DNA of 64,000 bases from Actinomadura meyerae (GTDB lineage: Bacteria > Actinomycetota > Actinomycetes > Streptosporangiales > Streptosporangiaceae), in the NCBI RefSeq assembly GCF_900188445.1, contig NZ_FZOR01000018.1:1-64000 (forward strand), given 5' to 3'. This document shows, piece after piece, positions 25,613 to 33,347 of this stretch; the first letter of the stretch is position 1, and each line of letters opens with the position of its first letter. The notes beneath the pieces are model-generated. The model made no database searches. It worked only from the letters and a program-made list of their open reading frames with translations, and was not told the DNA's origin. Both the position numbers and the translations under genes were made by a program.

Positions 25613-25752
25613 GCGGCTCACTCGCGTGAGCGGCGTGAGCGGCCTGACCGGCGTGCCCGGACGGCCCGCGCGGGCCATGGACGCGGCCGCTCCCCGGTGG
25701 TAAGCAGGCACTGACGGGCCGTGCCGCGGCCCAGCGGAGTGCGGAGGTCCTC

Positions 25753-27312
25753 ATGGACTACGACTACGTCATCGTCGGTGCCGGGTCCGCGGGCTGCGCG
25801 CTGGCCGCGCGGCTGTCGGAGGACCCGTCGGTCAGCGTCGCGCTGCTGGAGGCCGGCGGCCCGGACGACAAGAGCGAGATCCACATCCCGGCCGCCTTCG
25901 CCAAGCTCTTCAAGACCGAGTACGACTGGGACTTCAGCACCGCCAAGCAGCCCGAGATGGACGGGCGCGAGCTGTACTGGCCGCGCGGCCGGATGCTCGG
26001 CGGGTCGTCCTCGCTCAACGCGATGATGTGGGTGCGCGGCCACAGCGCCGACTTCGACGGCTGGGACGTGCCCGGCTGGTCCTACGCCGACGTCGAGCCG
26101 TACTTCAAGCGCGCCGAGGGACGCGTCGGCAGCAACGAGGGCGGCGTGTACGGGACGTCCGGGCCGGTCACGATCTCCGAGCAGCGCAGCCCGAACGCCT
26201 CGACCCGCGCGTTCCTGGAGGCGTGCGCCGCCGCCGGGCTGACCCGGCTGCCCGAGCTGAACGGGCCGTCCAACGAGGGCTACGCGCAGACGCCGGTCAG
26301 CCAGCGGCGCGGCCGGCGGTGCAGCGCCGCCGACGCGTACCTGCGCCCCGCGCGCAAGCGCCGGAACCTGTCGGTCGTCACCGGCGCGCAGGTGTCGCGG
26401 GTCCTGATCGAGGACGGCCGCGCGACCGGCGTCCAGTACGGCGGCGAGCGCGTCACCGCCCGCCGCGAGGTCGTGCTGTCCGCGGGCGCGATCGGCTCGC
26501 CGCACCTGCTGCTGCTCTCCGGGATCGGCGACCCCGGCGAGCTGCGCGGCGCCGGCGTCGAGCCCGTCCTGGAACGGCCGGAGGTCGGCCGCCGCCTGCG
26601 GGACCACCTGTCGGTCGGCGTCGTCCGGCACTGCCCGAAGAAGGTCACGCTCGCGGGCGCGGAGTCGCCGGCCAACATCGTCCGGTACCTGGTCGCCCGG
26701 CGCGGCCCGTTCACCTCCAACGTCGGCGAGGCGGTGGTGTTCCTGCGCAGCGACCCGGCGCAGCCCGCGCCCGACCTGGAGCTGGTCTTCGCGCCGGCCC
26801 CGTACGTCGCGCACGGCCTCGAGCCGCCGACCGAGCACGGGGTGACGCTCGGCGTCGTCCTGCTGCGGCCGGAGTCGGCGGGGCGGATCACGCTGGCGTC
26901 CGCCGACCCGGCCGCGCCGCCGGTGATCGACCCGGCCTACCTCACCCACGAGAGCGATCTGCGCCGCCTGGTCCACGGGCTCAAGTACGCCGACGAGCTG
27001 ATGTCCGGCGAGGCCCTCAAGCCCTACGTCGGCGAACCCATGGACCCCTACGTCGGACCGGGCGACGACGAGGCCCTCGCCCGCTACGTCCGGGAGCACG
27101 CCGAGACGCTGTACCACCCGACCGGCACCTGCCGCATGGGCACCGACGACGACGCCGTGGTCGACCCGGAGCTGCGCGTCCGCGGCGTCGGCGGCCTGCG
27201 CGTCGCGGACGTCTCGGTCCTCCCGGAGATCACCCGCGGCCACACCAACGCCCCCGCCATCATGATCGGCGAGCGCGCGGCCGACCTGATCAGGGCGGCC
27301 GCACCGGCCTGA
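25753..27312 (+). CDS. GMC family oxidoreductase (choline dehydrogenase-like)
   Basis: A 519-residue flavoenzyme of the glucose-methanol-choline family. The FAD-binding VGAGSAGCALAARLSED is near 7-23, the GGSSSLNAMMWVRG loop near 83-96, and the catalytic His is in TLYHPTGTCRMG with the paired Asn near TNAPAIM. It is probably a cytoplasmic alcohol dehydrogenase or oxidase; substrate unknown. ATG 25753 follows ggaggtcctc. Its stop codon lies inside a hairpin that would act as its terminator. Confidence 0.9.
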   Translation: MDYDYVIVGAGSAGCALAARLSEDPSVSVALLEAGGPDDKSEIHIPAAFAKLFKTEYDWDFSTAKQPEMDGRELYWPRGRMLGGSSSLNAMMWVRGHSADFDGWDVPGWSYADVEPYFKRAEGRVGSNEGGVYGTSGPVTISEQRSPNASTRAFLEACAAAGLTRLPELNGPSNEGYAQTPVSQRRGRRCSAADAYLRPARKRRNLSVVTGAQVSRVLIEDGRATGVQYGGERVTARREVVLSAGAIGSPHLLLLSGIGDPGELRGAGVEPVLERPEVGRRLRDHLSVGVVRHCPKKVTLAGAESPANIVRYLVARRGPFTSNVGEAVVFLRSDPAQPAPDLELVFAPAPYVAHGLEPPTEHGVTLGVVLLRPESAGRITLASADPAAPPVIDPAYLTHESDLRRLVHGLKYADELMSGEALKPYVGEPMDPYVGPGDDEALARYVREHAETLYHPTGTCRMGTDDDAVVDPELRVRGVGGLRVADVSVLPEITRGHTNAPAIMIGERAADLIRAAAPA

Positions 27313-27329
27313 TCAGGACGGTGCGGCCG
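27296..27329 (+). terminator. Hairpin terminator spanning the GMC stop codon
   Basis: An 11-bp perfect stem (CGGCCGCACCG at 27296-27306 with CGGTGCGGCCG at 27319-27329) encloses the GMC stop codon in its 12-nt loop. No T-run follows. It separates this gene from the convergent hydrolase gene. Confidence 0.55.
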
Positions 27330-27363
27330 GTTCAGGACGGCCGGCCGATCTACGGCCGCCTGA

Positions 27364-28242
27364 TCAGGACAGCCAGTCGAGGATCCGCGCGTTGACGTCC
27401 GCCGGCCGGTCGAGCTGGAGGAAGTGGCCCGCGCGCGGGACGAGTTCGGCGCGCGAGCCGGGCGGCAGCGCCGCGCGGACGGCGCCGAGGTCGACGACGT
27501 CGGCGCCGAGGCAGCCGTCCTCGGCGCCGTGCAGGTAGAGCACGGGCAGCACGCCGACGGCGGCGGCGGCCTCCTGCTCGGCGGCGTACCGCTCGACGAG
27601 CCGGGACGGGTCGAGCATGGCGCGGTAGTAGCCGATCGCCGCCTCGGCGTTGGCCGGGGCGGCGAGGCACTCCATGACGCGGTCGACGTCCGCCGTGCGA
27701 TCGCGTCCGTCCGCGGGGGACCAGTCGCGCCAGAGGCCCTCGACGAACGCGCGGTTCAGCGCCGCCTCCGCGAGCGGCGTCTGGAACACGAAGATGTAGA
27801 ACGAGCGCTTGAGCTGCTCGTAGTCGAAGAACGCGGTGCCCATCACCGACATCGGCGGGACGGACATGGCGACGACCTTCCGCCACCGGCCGGGCGCGAT
27901 GTTCGCGGCGCCGTAGGCGGTGAACGCGCCCCAGTCGTGGCCGATCACGACGGCGTCGGGCCCGCCGCCGAGGGCCTCGTGCAGGGCGACGGCGTCGGCC
28001 GCGAGCGCACCGGTCTGGAAGGCGCCGTCCTCGGGGACGGACGTGGGCGCGTAGCCGCGCATGAACGGTGCCACGGCGCGGTATCCGGCGGCGGCCAGCT
28101 CGGGCATCAGGTGCCGCCAGGTGTGCGCCGAGTCGGGGAAGCCGTGCAGCAGCAGCGCCAGGGGGCCGTCCTGCGGGCCCGCCGCCAGGTAGCCGAAGTC
28201 GAGCCCGTTCGCCGTGACCGATCCGGGTGTGATGTCACTCAT
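27364..28242 (-). CDS. Alpha/beta hydrolase (epoxide hydrolase-like)
   Basis: A 292-residue alpha/beta hydrolase. The oxyanion segment LLHGFPDSAHTW (about 32-43) and the nucleophile elbow GHDWGAFTAYG (Asp nucleophile, about 105) mark the epoxide hydrolase / haloalkane dehalogenase group; the catalytic His is in PRAGHFLQLDRP. The HGFPD signature fits epoxide hydrolases better than dehalogenases. The two ring tyrosines of true epoxide hydrolases cannot be confirmed by eye. It is divergent from a cytochrome P450 gene 222 bp away, a pairing that could fit epoxidation followed by hydrolysis, though this is speculative. Confidence 0.85.
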   Translation of the reverse strand: MSDITPGSVTANGLDFGYLAAGPQDGPLALLLHGFPDSAHTWRHLMPELAAAGYRAVAPFMRGYAPTSVPEDGAFQTGALAADAVALHEALGGGPDAVVIGHDWGAFTAYGAANIAPGRWRKVVAMSVPPMSVMGTAFFDYEQLKRSFYIFVFQTPLAEAALNRAFVEGLWRDWSPADGRDRTADVDRVMECLAAPANAEAAIGYYRAMLDPSRLVERYAAEQEAAAAVGVLPVLYLHGAEDGCLGADVVDLGAVRAALPPGSRAELVPRAGHFLQLDRPADVNARILDWLS

Positions 28243-28427
28243 GTCCGCCTCCTCGGTTCGCGGCGCACGCTACCGGGCGGCCGGGGCGCCCGGTCGATCA
28301 GCCCGTCCGGGCGCGCCTCCCGCGCCGCTCCGGGGCGGTGGCGTGGCGGCGGCGGGATTATTGTGAGGCGGGTCACCTCGCCGATCGGTGTGCGCTCGCC
28401 GCTTTACTTTGAGAGGCTGCCTGTAAA

Positions 28428-28442
28428 CCGAATCAGGTTCGG
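28428..28442. promoter_or_regulatory. Inverted repeat upstream of the P450 gene
   Basis: CCGAA-TCAGG-TTCGG is a perfect inverted repeat with a 5-nt centre, 22 bp before the P450 start codon. Its position suits an operator or leader hairpin; no regulator gene is adjacent. Confidence 0.35.
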
Positions 28443-28464
28443 AATGCGATGAGGTGGTGGGCAC

Positions 28465-29712
28465 GTGCTCAAGGTCGAGGACATAGACCTGACGGACTGG
28501 GAGTTCTGGCGGCGGCCGCACGGCGACCGGCACGAGGCGTTCAAGGCCCTGCGCCGGCATCCGGAGCTGGTCCGCTTCGAGGAACCCGACATCGTCATCG
28601 CGCCGCGTGGCCCCGGCTACTTCGCGCTGACCCGGCACGCCGACATCGTCGAGGCGTCCCGCCGCCCGCAGGACTTCTGCTCCGGCAAGGGCGCGATCAG
28701 CATCCCGGACATGCCCGGCGACATGCACGAGTACTTCGGCTCGATGATCAGCATGGACGACCCGCGGCACGCCAAGATCCGGCGCATCGTCTCCCGGGCG
28801 TTCTCCCCGCGCATGATCCAGCGGTTCGAGGACCAGGTGGAGCGGGTCGCCGGGCAGATCGTGGAGAACATGGCCGCGGGCGGCGGCAGCGGGGACTTCG
28901 TCGCCGACGTCGCGGCCCGGCTCCCGCTGAAGATCATCTGCGACATGATGGGCATCGGCGAGGAGCACTACAAGACCGTCCTGGACGCCACGAACGTCAT
29001 CCTCGCGGGCAACGACTCGGAGTTCCTGCCCTCGCAGAACGCCGAGGAGATGGCGATGGCGCTGCTCGGCGCCGGCGAGACGCTCAAGGGCATCGTCGAG
29101 GACCTCGGCCGGCAGCGCCGCGAGAACCCCACCGACGACCTGACGTCCGCGCTGGTGAACGCCAACGTCGACGGCGAGTCGCTCAGCGACCAGGAGCTCG
29201 GCTCGTTCTTCATCCTGCTCGTCGTCGCCGGCAACGAGACCACCCGCAACGCCATCGCGCACGGCCTCGACCTCTTCACCCGCAACCCCGACCAGCGGGC
29301 CCTGCTCACCGAGGACTTCGACGGCCGCATGGCGGGCGCGATCGAGGAGATCGTCCGGTACGTGTCGCCGGTCATCTGGATGCGGCGCACCGCCACCCGC
29401 GACACCATGCTCAACGAGCACGAGGTCAAGGAGGGCGACAAGCTCGTCCTCTACTACTGGTCGGCCAACCGCGACGAGTCCGTCTTCACCGACCCGGAGA
29501 AGTTCGACATCCTGCGCGACCCGAACCCGCACGTCGGGTTCGGCGGGCCCGGGCCGCACTTCTGCCTCGGCGCGCACCTGGCCCGGCGCGAGATCACCGT
29601 GATGTTCCGCGAGCTGCTGCGCCGGACGCCGGACATCCGCGCGACGGCCGAGCCCGACCGGCTGGAGTCCAACTTCATCAACGGGATCAAGCGCCTGCCC
29701 TACGCGTTCTGA
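28465..29712 (+). CDS. Cytochrome P450
   Basis: A 415-residue soluble P450. The I-helix motif is VVAGNETTRN, ExxR is in AIEEIVRY, and the heme-thiolate loop is GFGGPGPHFCLGAHLARRE. The full-length bacterial class I pattern resembles actinobacterial steroid/fatty-acid hydroxylases (the CYP124/125/142 neighbourhood), but the subfamily cannot be fixed by eye. It needs external ferredoxin and reductase; none is adjacent. It begins with GTG at 28465, with gaggtgg as ribosome site. Upstream lies an inverted repeat. Confidence 0.92.
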   Translation: MLKVEDIDLTDWEFWRRPHGDRHEAFKALRRHPELVRFEEPDIVIAPRGPGYFALTRHADIVEASRRPQDFCSGKGAISIPDMPGDMHEYFGSMISMDDPRHAKIRRIVSRAFSPRMIQRFEDQVERVAGQIVENMAAGGGSGDFVADVAARLPLKIICDMMGIGEEHYKTVLDATNVILAGNDSEFLPSQNAEEMAMALLGAGETLKGIVEDLGRQRRENPTDDLTSALVNANVDGESLSDQELGSFFILLVVAGNETTRNAIAHGLDLFTRNPDQRALLTEDFDGRMAGAIEEIVRYVSPVIWMRRTATRDTMLNEHEVKEGDKLVLYYWSANRDESVFTDPEKFDILRDPNPHVGFGGPGPHFCLGAHLARREITVMFRELLRRTPDIRATAEPDRLESNFINGIKRLPYAF

Positions 29713-29745
29713 CCCGGACCCGGACCTGACCGGGCCCCGGACCGG

Positions 29746-30477
29746 CTACCAGGGCAGGGGGCCGTCCTCGCCGAGGAACGCGCCCGTCGGGCCGCCGTCG
29801 CCGAGGAGCGCCACCCCGGCGATCACGGACGCCCCCTGCTCCGCCGTCCGGTGCCCGGCGTGGCCGTTGAGGTCGGTCGCGCAGTACCCGGGCGTGGCGG
29901 CGTTCACCGTGACCGGGGTGCCGGCCAGTTCCTTGGCGTAGGCGACGGTGACGGCGTTCAGCGCCGACTTGGACGTGTTGTACGGCAGCAGGTTGACGCC
30001 GTGCGCCGGGTGGGACGGGTCGCCGTGCCGCGCCAGCGACCCCAGCTCGCTGGACACGTTGACGATCCGCCCGGCGGGGGAGCGGCGCAGCAGCGGCAGC
30101 ATCGCGTTGGTGACCGCGACCACGCCGAACACGTTCGTCTCGAACGCGGCCCGGACCTGCTCGGCGGTCGTCCGGCTCGGCGGGAAGCCGGTGGCGCCGG
30201 TCGTGGTGATCGCCGCGTTGTTGACCAGGATGTCGAGCCGGCCGAACTCCGCATCGATCCACTTGGCGGCGGCCTCGACGGTGCCGGCGTCGGTGACGTC
30301 CAGCCGGACGAACCGGGCGTCGATCCCCTCGGCGGCGAGCGCGGCGGCGGCCGGCTCGCCGCGCTCGGCCGACCGGGCCCCGACCAGGACGGTGATGCCG
30401 CGGCCGCCGAGGATGCGGGCCGTCTCCAGGCCGATGCCCTTGTTGGCTCCGGTGATGAGTGCGATCTGTGTCGTCAT
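29746..30477 (-). CDS. Short-chain dehydrogenase/reductase
   Basis: A 243-residue SDR with the nucleotide motif TGANKGIG (near 9-16), NNAA (about 90), catalytic Ser in VNVSSELGS and Tyr-Lys in YNTSK (about 167-171). The final segment (GAFLGEDGPLPW) matches the carbonyl-reductase-like group common in streptomycetes. It uses NADP(H) by inference from GARSAERG after strand 2. The start at ATG 30477 lies 15 bp from one arm of a 20-bp inverted repeat and is divergent from an XRE regulator. This arrangement is frequent for this regulator family and suggests direct control. Confidence 0.9.
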   Translation of the reverse strand: MTTQIALITGANKGIGLETARILGGRGITVLVGARSAERGEPAAAALAAEGIDARFVRLDVTDAGTVEAAAKWIDAEFGRLDILVNNAAITTTGATGFPPSRTTAEQVRAAFETNVFGVVAVTNAMLPLLRRSPAGRIVNVSSELGSLARHGDPSHPAHGVNLLPYNTSKSALNAVTVAYAKELAGTPVTVNAATPGYCATDLNGHAGHRTAEQGASVIAGVALLGDGGPTGAFLGEDGPLPW

Positions 30478-30492
30478 GCCGTCCAGGCTTCC

Positions 30493-30566
30493 CGGCGGCG
30501 TCCGGGCCGAGGAGAGACCGGCCGAGGCTGGGACCGGCCGTACCACCCTCGGCCCGGACGCCGCCG
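30493..30566. promoter_or_regulatory. 20-bp perfect inverted repeat between the SDR and XRE genes
   Basis: The left arm (30493-30512) is the exact reverse complement of the right arm (30547-30566), 20 of 20 bases, with a 34-bp spacer that itself contains two ACCGGCCG copies. Arms lie 15 bp from the SDR start and 25 bp from the XRE start. It could be a double operator for the XRE regulator, or a hairpin at the 5' end of both messages. Confidence 0.65.
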
Positions 30567-30591
30567 CACCGGGTCGGTCATGCTGGAAGGC

Positions 30592-31434
30592 ATGGACAGA
30601 CAGGAGATGGCGGCGTTCCTGCGCTCGCGGCGGGCCCGCATCCAGCCCGCGGACGTCGGTCTCCCCGGAGGGCCGCGCCGCCGCACCCCGGGTCTGCGCC
30701 GTGAGGAGGTCGCGCAACTGGCCGGGATGTCGGTGGACTACTACATCCGGCTGGAGCAGGGACGCGGGCCGCATCCGTCAAGGCAGATCCTCGGTGCGCT
30801 GGCGCGCGCGCTGAGGCTGACCGACGCCGAGCGCGCTCACCTGTTCAGCCTCGCCGGTGAAGCGCCCGAACTACCGAGCGGGCCTTCGCAGGACGTCCCG
30901 CCCGGCATCGTCCACCTGCTCGAACGCCTGGACGACACTCCCGCCTACGTGCTGAACGCCCGGCAGGACATCCTCGCCTGGAACCCGCTCGCGGCAGCGC
31001 TCATGACCGACTTCGCCGCGATGGAGCCCCGCGACCGCAACGTCGTCCGCTGGCTGTTCACCGGCCGGGCCGCCGAGCGGTACGGCACCGACCCCTACAT
31101 GACGCAGCTCGCCCGGGAGCTGGTGGCCGACCTGCGGCTCGCGTCCGGACGGTACCCGGGCGACGCGGGCATCGCCCGGCTGGTCGCCGAGGTCGCCGCC
31201 CGCAGCGCGCTGTTCGCCCGGCTCTGGGACGAGGGCGAGGTCGGGATCAGGCGCGGCAGCCGCAAGACCATGACGCATCCCGTCGTCGGCGAGCTGGAGA
31301 TGCACTGCGACGTCCTGTACGTCCCGGAACGCGACCAGCGGGTCGTCCTCTACACGACCACGCCCGGGACGCCCTCGCACGAGGCGATGAAGCTGCTGCG
31401 CGTGGTCGGGACCCAGGACCTCAGCGTCCGCTGA
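30592..31434 (+). CDS. XRE family regulator with MmyB-like ligand domain
   Basis: A 280-residue regulator. The N-terminal helix-turn-helix (about 5-75) contains TPGLRREEVAQLAGMSVDYYIRLEQGRGPHPS, a hallmark of the MmyB-type group, and the C-terminal half (from about 105: YVLNARQDILAWNPLAAAL) is the MmyB ligand-binding domain. Homologues sit divergently from SDR genes and control them. I chose ATG 30592 because ggaagg precedes it; ATG 30580 is also possible. It is divergent from the SDR gene at 30477 with a long inverted repeat between. Confidence 0.92.
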   Translation: MDRQEMAAFLRSRRARIQPADVGLPGGPRRRTPGLRREEVAQLAGMSVDYYIRLEQGRGPHPSRQILGALARALRLTDAERAHLFSLAGEAPELPSGPSQDVPPGIVHLLERLDDTPAYVLNARQDILAWNPLAAALMTDFAAMEPRDRNVVRWLFTGRAAERYGTDPYMTQLARELVADLRLASGRYPGDAGIARLVAEVAARSALFARLWDEGEVGIRRGSRKTMTHPVVGELEMHCDVLYVPERDQRVVLYTTTPGTPSHEAMKLLRVVGTQDLSVR

Positions 31435-31467
31435 GGCCCCGGGCCCCGGCCTGCGCATGCTCGGCGG

Positions 31468-33012
31468 TCAGCGCAGCTCGCGCTTGAGGATCTTCCCGGT
31501 GGCGGTCATCGGCAGCTCGTCGCGGAACTCCACGATCCGCGGGTACTTGTAGTTGGCGAACTGCTCCTTGCCCCAGGCGACCAGCTCGTCCTCGGTCACC
31601 GCGGCGCCGGGCTTGCGGATCACGTACGCCTTGATCTCCTCGCCGTGCGAGGGGTGCTCGACGCCCACGACGGCCGCGAGCGACACGTCCGGGTGCGTCA
31701 TCAGCACCTCCTCCAGCTCCCGCGGGTACACGTTGTACCCGCCGCGGATGATCATGTCCTTGGAGCGGTCGATGATGTAGTAGTAGCCGTCCTCGTCGCG
31801 GCGGGCGACGTCGCCGGTGCGGAACCACCCGTCCCTGATCGCGGCCTCGGTCGCGTCGGGCCGGCGGTAGTAGCCCTTCATGATGTTGTGCCCGCGGATG
31901 GCGATCTCGCCGGGCCCCTCGCCCTCGATCTCCTTCCAGTCGTCGTCGATCAGCTTCATCTCGACGCCCCACACGGGCAGGCCGATCGAACCGGGCTTGG
32001 TCGGGCGGTCCGGGCGGTTGAACGAGGCGACCGGCGAGGTCTCGGACAGGCCGTAGCCCTCCAGGACGTCCACGCCGAACTTCTCCTTGATCCCCTTGAG
32101 GACCTCCATCGGCAGCGCCGACCCGCCCGACACCGCGACCCGCAGGTTCTCCTTGATCGCCGCGACGTCCTCGGCGGAGGTGTCGTCGGTCAGCAGGCCC
32201 CAGTACATCGTCGGGACGCCCGCGAAGATGTTCACCTTCTCCTTGACCATCAGCTCGACGGCCTGCTTCGCGTCGAACCGCGCCTGCATGACGAGGGTCG
32301 CGCGGCGGTAGAAGCCGACGTTCATCACGCACGTTTGGCCGAAGATGTGGAACAGCGGCAGCGTCACCAGCGAGGTGTCGTGCAGCGTCCGGTGGAAGAG
32401 CGTGTCGTCCACCATCGCGTTCGACAGCAGGTTGCTGTGCGTGAGCTCCGCGCCCTTGGGCTGGCCCGTCGTCCCGCTCGTGTAGATGATGACCGCGGTG
32501 TCGTCCGGCCCCGTCTGCGCGGTGTCGAACGTGCCCGGCTGCCCGGCCAGCGCGGCCCAGAACAGCTCCGCGCCCTCGATCGGGGACTCTGTCGCCGCGG
32601 GGTTCGCGGGCAGCAGGAAGAAGTGCTCGCACCCCTCGGCCTGCGCGAACCCGGCGTGCCCCATCTCGCCGAGCGGCAGCTCCGGGGTGCCCTCGAAGCA
32701 GAAGAACGCCTTCGCGTCCGAGTCGCCGAGGTGGTAGGCGATCTCGCGCGGCTTGAGCAGCACGTTCAGCGGGACGACCACCGCGCCCGCCTTGAGCGCC
32801 CCGAAGTACACCATCGGGAAGTACGGCAGGTTCGGGCTGGACAGCGCCACCTTGTCGCCCGGTCCGATGCCGCGCGACCGCAGCAGGTTCGCGACCTGGT
32901 TGGCGACCGACTCGACGAACGCGTAGGAGAGCCGAAGGTCGCCGAACACGACGGCCTCCCGTTCGGGCGTCTCCCTGGCGGCGTCCTCCAGCAGCACGGA
33001 CAGGTTGAGCAT
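31468..33012 (-). CDS. Long-chain fatty acid--CoA ligase
   Basis: A 514-residue AMP-binding (ANL) enzyme. Motifs are YTSGTTGQPKGAELTH (A3, about 170), YGLSETSPVASFN (A5), RTGDVARRDEDGYYYIIDRSKDMIIRGGYNVYP (A7-A8), and the C-terminal catalytic lysine in MTATGKILKRELR. It activates a fatty or related acid to its acyl-CoA in the cytoplasm. The real start is ATG 33012, where gaggag is upstream; the longer frame to 33108 adds low-quality sequence. It is divergent from leuS across 335 bp and functionally unrelated. Confidence 0.92.
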   Translation of the reverse strand: MLNLSVLLEDAARETPEREAVVFGDLRLSYAFVESVANQVANLLRSRGIGPGDKVALSSPNLPYFPMVYFGALKAGAVVVPLNVLLKPREIAYHLGDSDAKAFFCFEGTPELPLGEMGHAGFAQAEGCEHFFLLPANPAATESPIEGAELFWAALAGQPGTFDTAQTGPDDTAVIIYTSGTTGQPKGAELTHSNLLSNAMVDDTLFHRTLHDTSLVTLPLFHIFGQTCVMNVGFYRRATLVMQARFDAKQAVELMVKEKVNIFAGVPTMYWGLLTDDTSAEDVAAIKENLRVAVSGGSALPMEVLKGIKEKFGVDVLEGYGLSETSPVASFNRPDRPTKPGSIGLPVWGVEMKLIDDDWKEIEGEGPGEIAIRGHNIMKGYYRRPDATEAAIRDGWFRTGDVARRDEDGYYYIIDRSKDMIIRGGYNVYPRELEEVLMTHPDVSLAAVVGVEHPSHGEEIKAYVIRKPGAAVTEDELVAWGKEQFANYKYPRIVEFRDELPMTATGKILKRELR

Positions 33013-33214
33013 GGCACTCCTCGCGCGAAAGGCGACCCGGCGGTTAGTTACCGACGAGTCTACGAACGGTTCCGCACATCCTGCTGTACCGGACCGGGAG
33101 AAGGCCACCTCTTCCGGTGCTTTGACGTGCCATTTCGCTCATGTCCCGCTTCTACCGCCCGCTGTGGCGCCTTAACCACGGGCGGAGGGCTTGCGGCTGC
33201 GCTATTCTTGATGT

Positions 33215-33250
33215 ATGTCAGCCAGGCTGCTCCTCGAAGGACCACGTTGA
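33215..33250 (+). CDS. Leader peptide of leuS
   Basis: This ORF of 11 codons reads MSARLLLEGPR then TGA. The three leucine codons (CTG CTC CTC) are consecutive at 33227-33235. It starts six bases after a -10-like hexamer with no ribosome site, so it would be translated from a leaderless mRNA, as several genes in this window seem to be. The stop codon lies inside the first arm of the hairpin. Its presence directly before a leucyl-tRNA synthetase gene is the reason to call it a leader peptide rather than chance; expression is not shown. Confidence 0.65.
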   Translation: MSARLLLEGPR

Positions 33251-33270
33251 CGCACTGACGTCAGCGTGGT

Positions 33271-33292
33271 GGCCCCTCCTGTGCGAGGGGCC
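33271..33292 (+). terminator. Candidate attenuator terminator before leuS
   Basis: A 7-bp GC-rich stem (GGCCCCT at 33271-33277 with AGGGGCC at 33286-33292) with an 8-nt loop is followed by gtttc. The T-run is short. It lies 55 bp before the leuS start and directly abuts the upstream hairpin. Confidence 0.55.
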
Positions 33293-33347
33293 GTTTCATG
33301 TCGGCGGACGGCCCAGGAACCTGAAGGACGAAGCGGAGTCTGTAAGC

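Larger units (their letters stand above)
33203..33347 (+). promoter_or_regulatory. leuS transcribed leader with leucine-codon peptide and attenuator hairpins
   Basis: A -10-like TATTCT (33203-33208) is followed after six bases by a tiny ORF (33215-33250) with three adjacent Leu codons. Two hairpins follow: 33241-33251 with 33260-33270 (11 bp, one G-U, overlapping the end of the ORF), and a terminator-like stem 33271-33277 with 33286-33292. The Leu-codon segment 33229-33236 can instead pair with 33284-33291, the 3' arm of the terminator. These are the parts expected for translation-dependent attenuation of leuS. No convincing -35 was found. Confidence 0.65.

Noticed and set aside
33181..33347. 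T-box riboswitch before leuS
   Set aside because: I could not find the T-box core (AGGGTGGNACCGCG). A leucine-codon leader and hairpins explain the region better.
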